From Ilex aquifolium (taxonomy: Eukaryota; Streptophyta; Magnoliopsida; Aquifoliales; Aquifoliaceae): a stretch of 64,000 bases of DNA. A program made the translations under genes and the position numbers. This document shows, piece by piece, positions 24,295 to 35,064 of the stretch; position 1 is the stretch's first letter, and each line of letters starts with the position of its first letter. The stretch spans positions 9,683,501 through 9,747,500 of the forward strand of contig OX637394.1 in NCBI GenBank assembly GCA_951799425.1. The letters run 5' to 3'. Under the pieces are notes generated by a model, which was not told the DNA's origin, did no database searches, and saw nothing but the letters and a program-made list of their open reading frames with translations.

Positions 24295-25218
24295 ATGGCA
24301 ACCAAAAATTCCTTTCCTCTCTCACTCAAAGGGATACTCTCCCTAGTTTTTCTAGCCCTCACAATCACATGTGTCACCTCAGCTCGAGTCCTCGACGAGG
24401 AAGAACCGCTTGGTCCTATTGTTGCACCTGTGGCATCTGATTCAGTGGACCAACCCGTTTCTGGTGGAACCCCAGCAGGTACTGCCCCAGTTGCTGCCAC
24501 TAGTGCTGCAGTGGGTGCTGCAGTCCCTGATGATCATACCTTTTCCTTCTTCTTGCATGACATACTTGGTGGTACAAACCCCTCAGCTAGAGCTGTGACT
24601 GGAATGGTAGTGAACCCAGCTCTCAATGGTCAAGTCCCGTTCGCCAAGCCCAACGGCGCTGTCCTCCCAGTTAACAATGGCGTCTCAGTCAACAACGCCA
24701 ACAGTGGAGTTATCAACAACAACAACTTACCCTTCCTCACTGGACTTGGTGGAACTACAACTAATGTGATGCAAAACAATGGAAACAACATCATCGGTGG
24801 AGGGTTCGGGTTTCCAGCCCTGAATAGTGCCCAGCTCCCTGGAGGGAATGCCCTCCAGAAGCTCATGTTTGGGACAATAACCGTGTTCGACGATGAATTA
24901 ACCGAAGGGCATGATCTCGGTTCTGGTTTGGTTGGTAAAGCACAAGGGTTTTATATAGCGAGTTCAGAAGATGGAACAAGCCAAACCATGGCGTTCAACG
25001 TCATGTTTACGAGTGGCAGTTACGTTGATAGTCTCAGCTTCTTCGGTGTCCATCGGACCGCTGTCTCGGAATCACACCTTGCCATCATGGGTGGCACTGG
25101 GAAGTATGTCAATGCTAAAGGCCATGCCATAGTTAAGACCATTCCGGCAGTTGCCAGCCAGCATAATACCGATGGAGTGGAGACTATATTGGAGATAATT
25201 GTGTATCTCACTTACTAG
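24295..25218 (+). CDS. Dirigent protein with N-terminal extension (ESB1/DIR10-DIR25 type)
   Basis: Single-exon gene, 307 aa. Residues 1-30 are a signal peptide (hydrophobic ILSLVFLALTITC, cleavage near TSA/RVL), followed by a Pro/Ala/Val-rich stretch to about residue 78. The dirigent fold begins at DHTFSFFLHDI (81-90). It is interrupted by an Asn/Gly-rich insert (about 105-180) and resumes at LQKLMFGTITVFDDELTEG, then GLVGKAQGFYIASSEDG, SFFGVHRTAVSESHLAIMGG and GKYVNAKGHAIVKT. Secretion to the wall is expected. Long-form dirigents of this class include ESB1, needed for Casparian strip lignin; whether this gene has that role is inference. The neighbouring cupin and PPR genes repeat the Arabidopsis order around At1g07730. 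The start was chosen because the signal peptide follows directly and the TATA box lies just upstream. Confidence 0.93.
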   Translation: MATKNSFPLSLKGILSLVFLALTITCVTSARVLDEEEPLGPIVAPVASDSVDQPVSGGTPAGTAPVAATSAAVGAAVPDDHTFSFFLHDILGGTNPSARAVTGMVVNPALNGQVPFAKPNGAVLPVNNGVSVNNANSGVINNNNLPFLTGLGGTTTNVMQNNGNNIIGGGFGFPALNSAQLPGGNALQKLMFGTITVFDDELTEGHDLGSGLVGKAQGFYIASSEDGTSQTMAFNVMFTSGSYVDSLSFFGVHRTAVSESHLAIMGGTGKYVNAKGHAIVKTIPAVASQHNTDGVETILEIIVYLTY

Positions 25219-25696
25219 TGTGTTTATATTTGATTGTCTGTCTATGAATGCTGAAATTTCTGTATGAAAACTGTGAGTGCTTAAAATGTTTGTATTTTCG
25301 AAATTAGTTGTAATTTGTGATGTTGAAGTTATTTATTTGTTTTTAAAGGTATTATTATTATTATTTTGGAATATCGTGAATTTAAGATGCTAACTAAAGC
25401 TCGAATACTATGGACAAGAAAACAAAGTATTTAGATAGTCATTGCAAAAGCAAATGACAACTTTAATTCATGGAATTGCAGGCTTTTTTTTTTTTTTTTG
25501 GTTGGTTACTTTTACATAAAAAGTTGATTAGGAGATTTTCACATGGTCTAGGAGTTGACTTCAATTAAGGTGATATTCGGGATTATGTTATAACTCTACA
25601 ATATGACACTATTATATATGATTACATAATGATCTTAATTTTTATAACATATCAAAGAAACATCATAATTTTTATAACCCATATAACAAACATTAA

Positions 25697-26716
25697 GGTA
25701 GTGTTTGGTAACACATTGTTTTCGTGTTTTTGTTTTTTTTTTTCATTTTATGGCAAAAATAAAAATAAAAATGTATTTGGTGAATGTTTTCATTTTTTTT
25801 ACTGCTCTGTTTTGAAAACAATGGCAAAATATGGAAACATCTAAAATGATGTTTTTGAAAACATCAAAAAACACAAACAAGCGGCAACTCCCATTCCCTA
25901 TTTAATGAGGTCTGGACTTCGAACTTTCTCCACAACAAAATATCCTTTTTTTTTTCTTACCATATAAATGCCAACCCTCTCCAACTCCACATCAAATTAT
26001 CCTTCTTCTAACAAGCTCCTCCAGCCCTCTCCCACTCCATAGACGTTTCCAACTCCCGTGAATAAGCTTCTCCAGCTCGAGCGACATCTCGATCTCCGGC
26101 GAAGATCTTCATCTCAACCTTCTCTATTTTGGTGGTGGTGATGGATTTTGGGTGATGGTGGGTTTCGGAGATGGGGGTGTGTTAAGTGGTTGTGGGTTTT
26201 AGGGAGATCGGGGATGGTGGGGTTGGGTGGTGGTGGGTTTCAGGGAATGGGTTTTGGTGGTGATGGGTTTCAGGAGATGGGGGTGGGTTTTAGGGGGTGG
26301 TGTTGGGTTTCAAGGGATGGGGATGGATTTTGGTGGTGGTGGGTTTCGGGGATGGGTGTGGGTTTCGGGGACGAGGGTGGGGTTGGGTGGTGGTGGATTT
26401 CAGGGAATTGGGGTGGGTTTCGGGGATGGGGGTGGTGAATTTCAGGGGGTTGCTGGGTTTTGCAAAGGGGTTGTGGGGGTGGGTTTCGATGGTGGTGGTT
26501 GGTGTTTTGGTGGTGGTAGGTGGTTGGTGGTGTTGGGTATTGAATTTTTTGTATAATATCAAACATGTTTTTTATTTTTGTTTTTATAATTTTTTAAATA
26601 TAAATGACTACTAAACATGTTTTATATTTTCAATTTTTATCACAGAAAAAACAAGAATTAGTTTTATTTTTTTAAATAAAAAAAACCTAAAAACGAAAAC
26701 GTTATCAAACACACCC
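25697..26716. mobile_element. Tourist-like element with internal G/T-rich array
   Basis: Ends GGTAGTGTTTGGTAAC and, inverted from the right, GGGTGTGTTTGATAACG are flanked by TAA on both sides (25694-25696, 26717-26719). The 1,020-bp interior holds a pyrimidine-rich stretch (about 25980-26125) that looks unlike the AT-rich ends and may be captured host DNA, then a G/T-rich tandem array. Confidence 0.7.
26128..26540 (+). repeat. Strand-asymmetric G/T minisatellite
   Basis: About 410 bp almost without C on the plus strand, made of irregular repeats of a GGGTTTCRGGGATGGGGGTG-like unit. Several frames stay open across it only because of composition. It lies inside the Tourist-like element. Confidence 0.85.
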
Positions 26717-26880
26717 TAAGATTCTAGTATATGGCAGTTATGACAGTTACAATGCACTTCCTAATTCCATCCACCGCTACTCCTTTCTCTCTCTCTCTGT
26801 CATAATTCAAACTACGACTTGATAAACCCAGCTGTAATCAACAACTACAACTAGTCCTCTCTCTCTCTCCCACTCATAGA

Positions 26881-27608
26881 TAGGGGTGTTCAAATTTTCA
26901 ATTAGTCGTAATTTTCAATCCTATCTGACCCTATCCTCCCTTCCTTACTAAACGGCTAGCCGCAAATATCGGGTAGGAATGCAGAAGAGTTTTTGATCTT
27001 TCGATTAAATCTGATAAGAATGCGGAATACCCATCAATTTCTGTATTCCTACCCTACCCCACCAGCAAAAAATATATTTAACTTTTTATATTTTTTTAGT
27101 AATTATAAGAGTATTTTTGTGGTATAATTTATATTATAACATTGTTATTGTTGTGGATGTTTGAGTTGCTAAAACATGAACTTGTTTTTTATGTAGGTTA
27201 CATGATTTGTGGTGAACTGGTGATCTATTGGAGCAGTTATGATTTTAATGTGTTTCATATGGTTTAAACTTAAAATAATTGTTATTGTATTTGTGTAACA
27301 ATTATGATGGATTGATATTCATGTTTTCTTGTGTTTTATTGTAATTATTGTTATAGTTGTTTTGGATTTTAGTGTTATTGATTTATTGTATTTTTAAATT
27401 GGTGCATGTTATTTAATTGAATTGTTAAAATGATTCAAAAATTAATAGCTACAAAAGTGTTTACCCGACTTCTAATCAGGTAGGAAGTTGGGTAGGAATA
27501 TCACACCTGATCGGGTAGGGTAGGCCAAAAAAAAATTCTTCTGCAAAGTATCAGGTAAAAAGACGAAAAATTATATTTCCTAACTGTAGATTAGGGTGAA
27601 CACCCCTA
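26881..27608. mobile_element. hAT-type non-autonomous element upstream of the Yippee-like gene
   Basis: Perfect 12-bp inverted ends TAGGGGTGTTCA (26881-26892 and inverted at 27597-27608) with a perfect 8-bp target duplication CTCATAGA (26873-26880 and 27609-27616). This is diagnostic of the hAT superfamily. The interior is AT-rich and non-coding, 728 bp. It lies 116 bp before the first ATG of the Yippee-like gene, so in its leader or promoter. Confidence 0.9.
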
Positions 27609-27723
27609 CTCATAGACACAATTAGCACAGAGTTGATCAAGAAGTCTACGCAGTTCATATCTTGTTGAACCTTCCACAATCAAGAATCTTGTTCAGTGCT
27701 ACCGAGTTTGGTTTCGATCAGCA

Positions 27724-30700
27724 ATGGCGAATGTCGGTGTTGTCAAGCGCTTCAACTCCGAAGAGGAGTTTTATCAATGTCGTTCATGCGCAAGGCCGGC
27801 TCAACAGTAGAACCAAAAAAACATGGGTTTTAGGTCTCACATATAAAAAAAGGCCTAAAATTTTAGTGTTCAATAATAAAGTATAAATTAAAAATTAAAA
27901 TTCATTATAATTTAGCTTAACAAAAAAACTCTTGAAAGATTACGTCAAAAAAATAAAATTTAAAATTTACGTTCAAAAGTGGAGTCCACCTCACACATAC
28001 ACATTTATTAAAAAATAAAAAATGGTTAACATTTCGATAAAAAAATATAATAAGTATCTCTTTCTTCCAAAAAAATACTATTTATTAAACTCGATTTTGT
28101 TTTTATTTAAACACAAAAATACCAACTAATTAAATTGTTCGTTCTCATAAAGGATCCACAATAAAAACTAATTAATATAAAAAAAATTAATAATATTTAA
28201 TATATATTAGATGCCTAAATTACTAAAAAAAAAAATTATGTGACACCACATTATAATATTGAACATCTTTACTATAAGAGTACCTTATAAAAATCAATGA
28301 AAAAATACATAAAATATAAAATAATACATATTACTTTTAATTGTTGCGCGTCATCTAGTAATCAATTTGTCTCACTTAATCGGTTCCATGGACGAAGACT
28401 TGACAGTGAAAGACGAGCAAATACTACAATTGTTGCGAGATGCACAGATACTTCAATGGCACAGTAGGGCCGGCCCTAGGGCCCGACCATTAAAATAATC
28501 TCAATTTAATTTAGAGATGCAATTTAATTTTCAGTCATTTGTTTAGCTTCATGTTCTGAAGCCCTTTTGAAATGACCAAGTTAAAGGTCAAATATATTTC
28601 ACAAGTCCATCTAAAGCCTTATAAAAAACCTAAAATGTAACTATTTTTACAAATCTACATAAATCTTTATAGAAAGTTCTAAAATATAACAAAGTCTTCT
28701 AAAAAAATCTAAAATTAACAACTTCTAGCTTTAAAAGTAGCAATCTCTCTCAAATTTTTTTCATTAATTTTTTCTCCATTCTCACCGCCTCTCTCCAACT
28801 ATTTCTCTCCCTCTTAGTCTCGTTGTCTTGCTCTGGTTTATTGTTCGTATCTTTAGCTATCTTGTTGTTTCTTTAAGACTTTATTCAATTTATTCATCTG
28901 TAAGATCTTGACTTCACAATTACACCCAATTTATTGTTTGATCCTGCCCGATCCCAAAATCACTAAAACTTTGAAAATAAATCATACCGTAAATCTCTAT
29001 AAAATATTTTCTCATTTTAGGCCCTAATTTGTGTTGGGCCGCCCTTATTAATGTGTTACACACATAGCATTAAAGTCTAATTTCTTGTATGCATTGTCTA
29101 ATTTCTTGTAGTATTAAAGTCTAATTTAAATATTTAACTACGAAAGGATATTATGGTATTTAAAATTCTTTATAAGGGTAAAATGGTGAATAATTTTTTT
29201 TTCACTTAACGTACTTTTATTAGTAATATAAATATAGATATAAATACAAATTATGCCAAATGCAATAGAAATTTGATATTTAATGTGGTGGTGTGATATT
29301 TTTCAACCTGGAGCAAATGGAGACACTGGACTTACATTCTCGGAAGTGTAAGATTCTATTTCTATGCTTACTACTTCTTTAATGGCTTTACGATTTTGAT
29401 ACCTTCATATTTGTTATTCTTAAGAGCTGTGAAGTTTAGATATGCTATTTGATACTCAAATTATTTGCATGTTGTTACTCTATAGACTTTTATTATATGC
29501 TATGATAATGTTTGTATTTGGTAGTCAAATTTTGTTCACCATGACCATGTCATTACTGTGGAGGTTTATGGGATAAAATTTATGATTTGAAAAAACTTGA
29601 CATCCATATTATAGATACATGTATTAAGTCTGTAAGTCTTGCACTTGTTGTTCTTAGAGGGTTACAATATATTTACTCATATGAAAGTCATTTCAAATGT
29701 CACCAACAACGAGTTTACCATTTAATGCTCTCGTATTATAAAGACTAATATGATCAATTGAAAATATTGTGATTAGCCTCACATATTTTTAAGAGTTGTA
29801 ATTAGTGTTTTTTTTTGGTTCTTTTTCTATGTGTTTTATTGACTTTTGGACTTTTACTGTTAATAAATATTCATGTCTACATAATACAATATAATATAAT
29901 AAATATAAATGTTTTATTTTTTTGTCATCAATAAAAAAAAATTAAGTTGTCCACTCTAATTTTTTTTTTTGCTCCGTCCTTGGTTTTAGGACTCCCAATT
30001 TTAACTAGCTAGGTTGGGTAATTGAATTTGGGCAATACCCGAGTTGAGGTATCGGGTTATTGGGTTCAACTCGAATTTTAAATCGGGCTCAACCCGAGTA
30101 TATTTAAAAATAAATATATAAATCAATATAGCAATATAACTTACATGTTAAAACACTTGGGATCAGTCTTATGTTAAACATTTGGATATTATGTTTTTAT
30201 GTTAAATATTGATTTTTATGCTTTGCATACTATGGTTTTTATGTTAAACATTTGATTGAAGTTGTTGATTGTTATTTTAGGTGAATACTATGTAGTATGC
30301 ACCAGATTTAGAACAACAGGTTGATTTCAAGCTTAAATGAACCCAACTCGAATTCTAACCCGAATTATATAACCCGAATCCAACCCGAATTTGCCCAAAT
30401 TATGTAACCCAAATTCAATCCGAGTCCGCCCGAATTAAACTTGGGCAATACTCGGGTTGATGTCGGATTAGGGTTGAGAATTATATACCTAGGGTTGGGC
30501 TAGAGTTGACCCCACAACCCACCTGAGTTGCACCGCTACAATAAATTGATTCCAAATTTCCCAAAAATGACTTTAGTTTTAATAGATTCAAGAGATAAAC
30601 AAATGGATTTGTTACATCCCTCAAATAAAAAGATAGACACAAATGTATTAAAAACAACCTATATATAATACAAACCCGACTATACAATATTAAAATGGGA

Positions 30701-31334
30701 TGGGTATATGTTGGGTCAATTTTAATACAACACGATTAAATAATTGTTTTTTATTACCTATATTTTTTTAGTCAAACCTATTTTTATGTAAATATTAAAA
30801 AGATAAGGTATCTGATCACACTATATTTTAATTTATTACTATTAAAATCAATTGGATGATCAACTATGTATAACCAAATTTTAATAAATTACATTTTGTT
30901 TTCTTAACTTAAATTTGAGGCTTTTATTTATCTATGCTGAACTTTTTGCTTAATTATTTGCTTAATTAAGACCTAGCTAATATATGTTACATTACAGATC
31001 CAATGTGTACAGGCAAGCTGTTGTGCACAACAGGGTAGTGGGCGGTCGAGTGGTTGCAGATATGTACTGTGTCACCTGCTCAATTTGTATAGGATGGGAA
31101 GTTGTAATAGGATATAAATGGATTCGAATTGATCTGTAAGTCCTCTATTCGATATACAATTATAATTATTACGTTCTTTAATTGCTTATAATCATTACTA
31201 TGGTTTGCAGGTCAAAAGTCCTATATTGGGACGGATAGGATCTAAGATTACCGAATCCAGATCCAGATGATATTCAGCCTCCTCCAGATGAATTTCCAGA
31301 TCCTAGTTCTAGTACTGCTGCAGCTGCGGCGTAG
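27724..31334 (+). pseudogene. Yippee-like gene, left copy, disrupted
   Basis: Yippee proteins are small zinc-binding proteins with two CxxC pairs. Exon 1 starts at ATG 27724 (MANVGVVKRFNSEEEF) and reaches the first pair, YQCRSC, at about 27770-27790. It then runs straight into repeat-like sequence (AAGGCCGGCTC). Further exons: about 29283-29347 (FQPGANGDTG core, donor GTAAGA), 30998-31135 (NVYRQAV, then VVADMYCVTC with the second CxxC, then IGWEVV), and 31211-31334 (SKVLYW). The last exon has a TAG at 31236-31238 where the right copy has CAG, removing the acidic tail. Sequence between exon 1 and the second exon does not give a clean junction, so this copy is probably broken. Family call rests on the CxxC pairs and the VADxYC-GW motif. 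Confidence 0.6.
27789..28465. repeat. GGCCGGC-type repeat at the duplication edge
   Basis: Starts AAGGCCGGCTCAACAGTAGA in both copies (here and at about 41399), which is also where similarity between the two copies begins. A second GGCCGGCCC stretch follows at about 28468 and may open another repeat ending near 29045 (GGGCCGCCC). Such ends occur in plant DNA transposons, but I could not define matching termini. Confidence 0.45.
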
Positions 31335-31524
31335 GATTAGGGTTAAATGTAAATTCTTAAATCGAAATTCATCATATATATTTTTCCAATATAATTATTC
31401 TAGTACATAACAGAATCGTGGATAGGGAATTATACTAACAACCTATCCAATTTATTGTATGTGCAAATTGTCTTTTAGCTAATAAGCCCATTGATATTGT
31501 TTCATGATTTGTGAACAGGGCAAA

Positions 31525-34153
31525 TGTGAGACCCGAGAAAACTAATTAGACATTTTATTTTATATCGGGGGTTTAGATACAACTACTTAATTTAGTTATC
31601 ATATATAAAATTAAAATAGTTGAAAACACAAAAAAAATATCTTTACTTGTTTCAGATTGATAAGTCAAATTTTGGGGACGAAATTCCTGAAGAGGGAAAA
31701 ATTTTAAAACCCGAACAAGCATAACAAACATGTAATATTTTTAATAAGCATATTCATATGTGACATGCATCCATAGGAGTGGCAACCAGTATTTAATTAC
31801 GAGTAATTATGTGAGACCTGAACCTGAATAATGAATATTTTAATATTAAAAAATAATGATTATAGGGGAAATTGTTTTATTAATTCAAGTGTGAAAAGTT
31901 AAATAAGAATGTTGACAGATATGAGTTTATTATTTTATGTACGTTAGCGCAGGTAGAATTAATTGGGTGTCAAGCATGTGACATCAATTTATTGTTATTA
32001 AAATAAAATATGTTAGTATATACAAGGAGTGGTTAAGGGTCCAAAATACGAATTTAATGGGTGATCAATAATTTGAATATATATATACATGTCTATGTAT
32101 AAATATGAATATAAAGAAAAAGTGGACATATAAATATATATATGTGTGTGTGTGTGTGTGTGATGATGGAAGTCTTCACTTAGCAAGACATGCAAGGCAT
32201 GTCTTGCATGCAAAAAAAAAAGAAAAAGAGAAACAAGAAGTCTTACTTAGACATTTTCGGCAAGAACAATAACAAGAAGGAAAGAAGATGAAAGAACGGG
32301 AAGAAGAAGGACAGAAAAAAAAAAAGAGAAGAGATGGAAAAAAAAATGTGGGTGCAAAGGTAAGAATTATAATCCATTTTCTTCCTCTAAGATGTAGGAA
32401 TCCAACTCTAGTATATATATTTTGAGTGTTGCATGTATTTAAAGTATGGTATCTTGTAAGTATGATGCTTATTAAGAACTTTGGTTAATACATGAAAGAT
32501 TTACCTCAATATTTATGTGGGTTTGTAAATTAAGTTAATGTTGTTGCATGAAAAATGGAAGAGTAGAATTATTGTATGTGGGTTTGTTGGGATGCTTGTT
32601 ATGAATGCATAGTACCATGGGTGTTGCTTGAAAAAATTAACATAGTAGTTTGGTGGGTAGATTAGAAATCTTGTGAATTTTTCTTGAATTTTTATGAATC
32701 CATGAATATGAGTAATTATAAGTAAACATGTCATTTTATGCTTGAATAGAAAATTTCGCAAATTTAAGTATATTTTGTGATGTTTATAATTTTATGAAAA
32801 AAATGTTAAATTTGGGTGTAATTGATTCGAATAAATATTTTCTAAATGGATTCAAGAAGATTAGCTAAATTTGATTCGAGTAGATAATTTTACATCGAAT
32901 TGATTACTTAACTTGACTCGAGTTGATTATCAGACTATTAGTTTAATCGATTCGAATAGATAATGTTATTTAATATAAATAAATTATTTAATTCGAAGGG
33001 ATATAATCATTAAACTAGGTTCGAGTAAACCATCTCGAACTTAAGCGGTATTACGTATTAATGTATGAATGGAATTGTGAATATCGGTTATGCCAGGTCT
33101 GGAGACGAATACCGCTAAAAACGCCGCACTAGAAGCTCCGACGGAGGGGTCGTCTACGAGTAAAACATCACGCAAGGTAGGTGCACCACCCTACAAATTT
33201 TTGTGATAATTTATTAGACTTTTAAACATATATTTTTGCTATGGTTATTGTTGGGAATAATTAATTGAGCGGAGACACACGGTAGTGTTATGAGAGTCGT
33301 TTAAGTGACGAGAGAGGATTATGTGAGTTGGATTGTCTAAGTAATATGAATTATTTATATGGCTTGAGTCGTCTACGTGATGAGATTTGATTATGTGGTG
33401 GAATCGTCTAAGTAACGTGATTAAAAACTCTCTGTGATGTGGGTCATCTGAAGGAAAACCATTAATGTGGTTTGGGTTGTCCCAATAATGAATGATATCT
33501 ATGAGGTGATACAAGCTTGCAATACATGTGGCCTATATGGCGCAATAATTTGCACAACTAAATATAGCCTGTGTGGCGGTTGTTGTTTACAGGGTGATTA
33601 GTTTGTGTGCGTGTGGGGTATTCATTGTGAGGAATAATTTAATTATGTGGAAGTAAATAAATGTGATGTATATTTTGTCGATGTGATATATACAGGTTAT
33701 TTCTGTGTGATGTAAACGAATGTGTATGAGGTGAAGTGTAATTTGAAAGTAAGTATCTAATTCGTGGTTAAGGTTGTTCCTAAGCAAATAAAGTTTCTTT
33801 TATCACTTGTTGTGCTCTTAAATATTAATTGCATCTTTTCTTTTACTAATGGTCTTAAAGAATTTTTAGGAAATACCATAAAGACGTGAGAAGTCCACTG
33901 CCGAGTCTAGAGGGTCGATTGGGATGTCATCATGGGGTTCATTGTTATATGTCATTTAAATTTAAACTGTGTTATTATATGTCATATTTCTGAGATCAAT
34001 ATTACGGTCTGTAAATAAGCAGGTCTCATGGCAAGTCGTACCACTAAGGGGTTTGATGAATTTTTTTTTATATGTTTATTTTTATATAAAGAAAGGTGGA
34101 TGAAAAAAATAAGCAAGGATTGCAGATATTGTACCCCGAGTTGGGGTGTTACG
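31525..34153 (+). mobile_element. LTR-retrotransposon insertion (solo LTR or deletion derivative), left copy only
   Basis: Starts TGTGAGACCCGAG and ends GGGGTGTTACG, between 5-bp duplications GCAAA (31520-31524, 34154-34158). The right copy has the uninterrupted site at about 44861-44875, so this is a true insertion of 2,629 bp. A second TGTGAGACC occurs at 31806, and GGGGACGAAATTCCT with a purine run near 31674 looks like the end of a chromovirus internal region, so it may be a collapsed element rather than a pure solo LTR. It holds a TG repeat, a CAAGACATGC/GCATGTCTTG hairpin (32184-32206) and imperfect repeats of a TCGTCTAAGT motif (33290-33500). Confidence 0.75.
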
Positions 34154-34201
34154 GCAAAGATGTACTGCGAGGGAGAGATTGCAAAAGATCCGGCTCAAGG
34201 T

Positions 34202-34620
34202 TACCTAGATCGTGGGTCGTTTCGGTACATGATACGGGTATAGGTACGCGGTACGACACTTTTTTAGGTACGTGGTACGATGGGGGTAGACTTAGTTGAT
34301 ACGTTATTTTGGGTCGCAATTCGTTTTAGAACTCTCATCTAGATTGTTTTTACTACTATACAACATTATATGTTACAGAACATCCATAAATATTAAGTCA
34401 GTTGCTATTTATTTTATATTTGTGCTTGATTTTCTATTATATAAAACAATATATAATTATAAATCTATATACATGTAGTCAATTAATATGTATTTTATAT
34501 TTGTGCTACATATTCGAATGCGAATTGATTTAGGGTTAGTATTACAATTGGGGTCATACATTTGGTGATCTGGATCGCGAACCCACCGTGTTTGGGATCG
34601 ATGTACCTAGATCGTGGGTC
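34202..34620. repeat. Insertion-like block flanked by a 17-bp direct repeat
   Basis: TACCTAGATCGTGGGTC occurs at 34202-34218 and 34604-34620. Between the repeats lie GGTACGCGGTACG-like motifs. The right copy lacks this block. The direct repeat could be a target duplication or an internal repeat. Confidence 0.5.
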
Positions 34621-35064
34621 ATCATTGGTTTAGTGAATTCTGGTAACCATGATCCCGCTACAATGGAAGCATTCGAACCGTGATGTTGTATATAAGGAAA
34701 TCGAATGGCCCCACTGAAGTTTTCTGAAAGTGAAATTTACTTGCATAGGATTCACATCCATACATATTCTTTTCCTTTCAACTTGTGGGGTTCAATAGTT
34801 TGTTTACTTTGAATCAAAACTCCAGTGTGTTTGTGTGAGACATCCAAATTAGTTGTTGTGGCTGCTGGTGTAGACAGAATAAACAACACTAGCATGCATA
34901 GTATACTCTTGTCTGATCAGTGGGAAAAAAAAAACCTATTGCTTCAATCCATATCCTTGTTGTCAAAGAATTGAGGACAAGTATTTAGCTAGAGGTGAGA
35001 CTGCTGATGGTGCATTTTCTTTGTCAGTATGAGTTGTGCCAATACAGGCCTGCAAATTTCCACT

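Noticed and set aside
26148-26614. Long overlapping open frames of Gly/Trp/Val-rich and His/Pro/Thr-rich peptides on both strands
   Set aside because: They follow from the G/T-rich array, which lacks stop codons by composition; no domain or codon pattern supports a gene.
28388-28467. Short frame MDEDLTVKDEQILQLLRDAQ as a Yippee exon
   Set aside because: Open in both copies, but it has no good donor, runs into a GGCCGGCCC repeat, and resembles no Yippee segment; another frame here (CASSSNQFVSL) fits the first CxxC exon better.
30000-30545. hAT-like element with many AACCCGAA motifs in both Yippee introns
   Set aside because: Right end TAGCGGTGCAA (inverted) is suggestive, but no matching left end or 8-bp duplication could be found.
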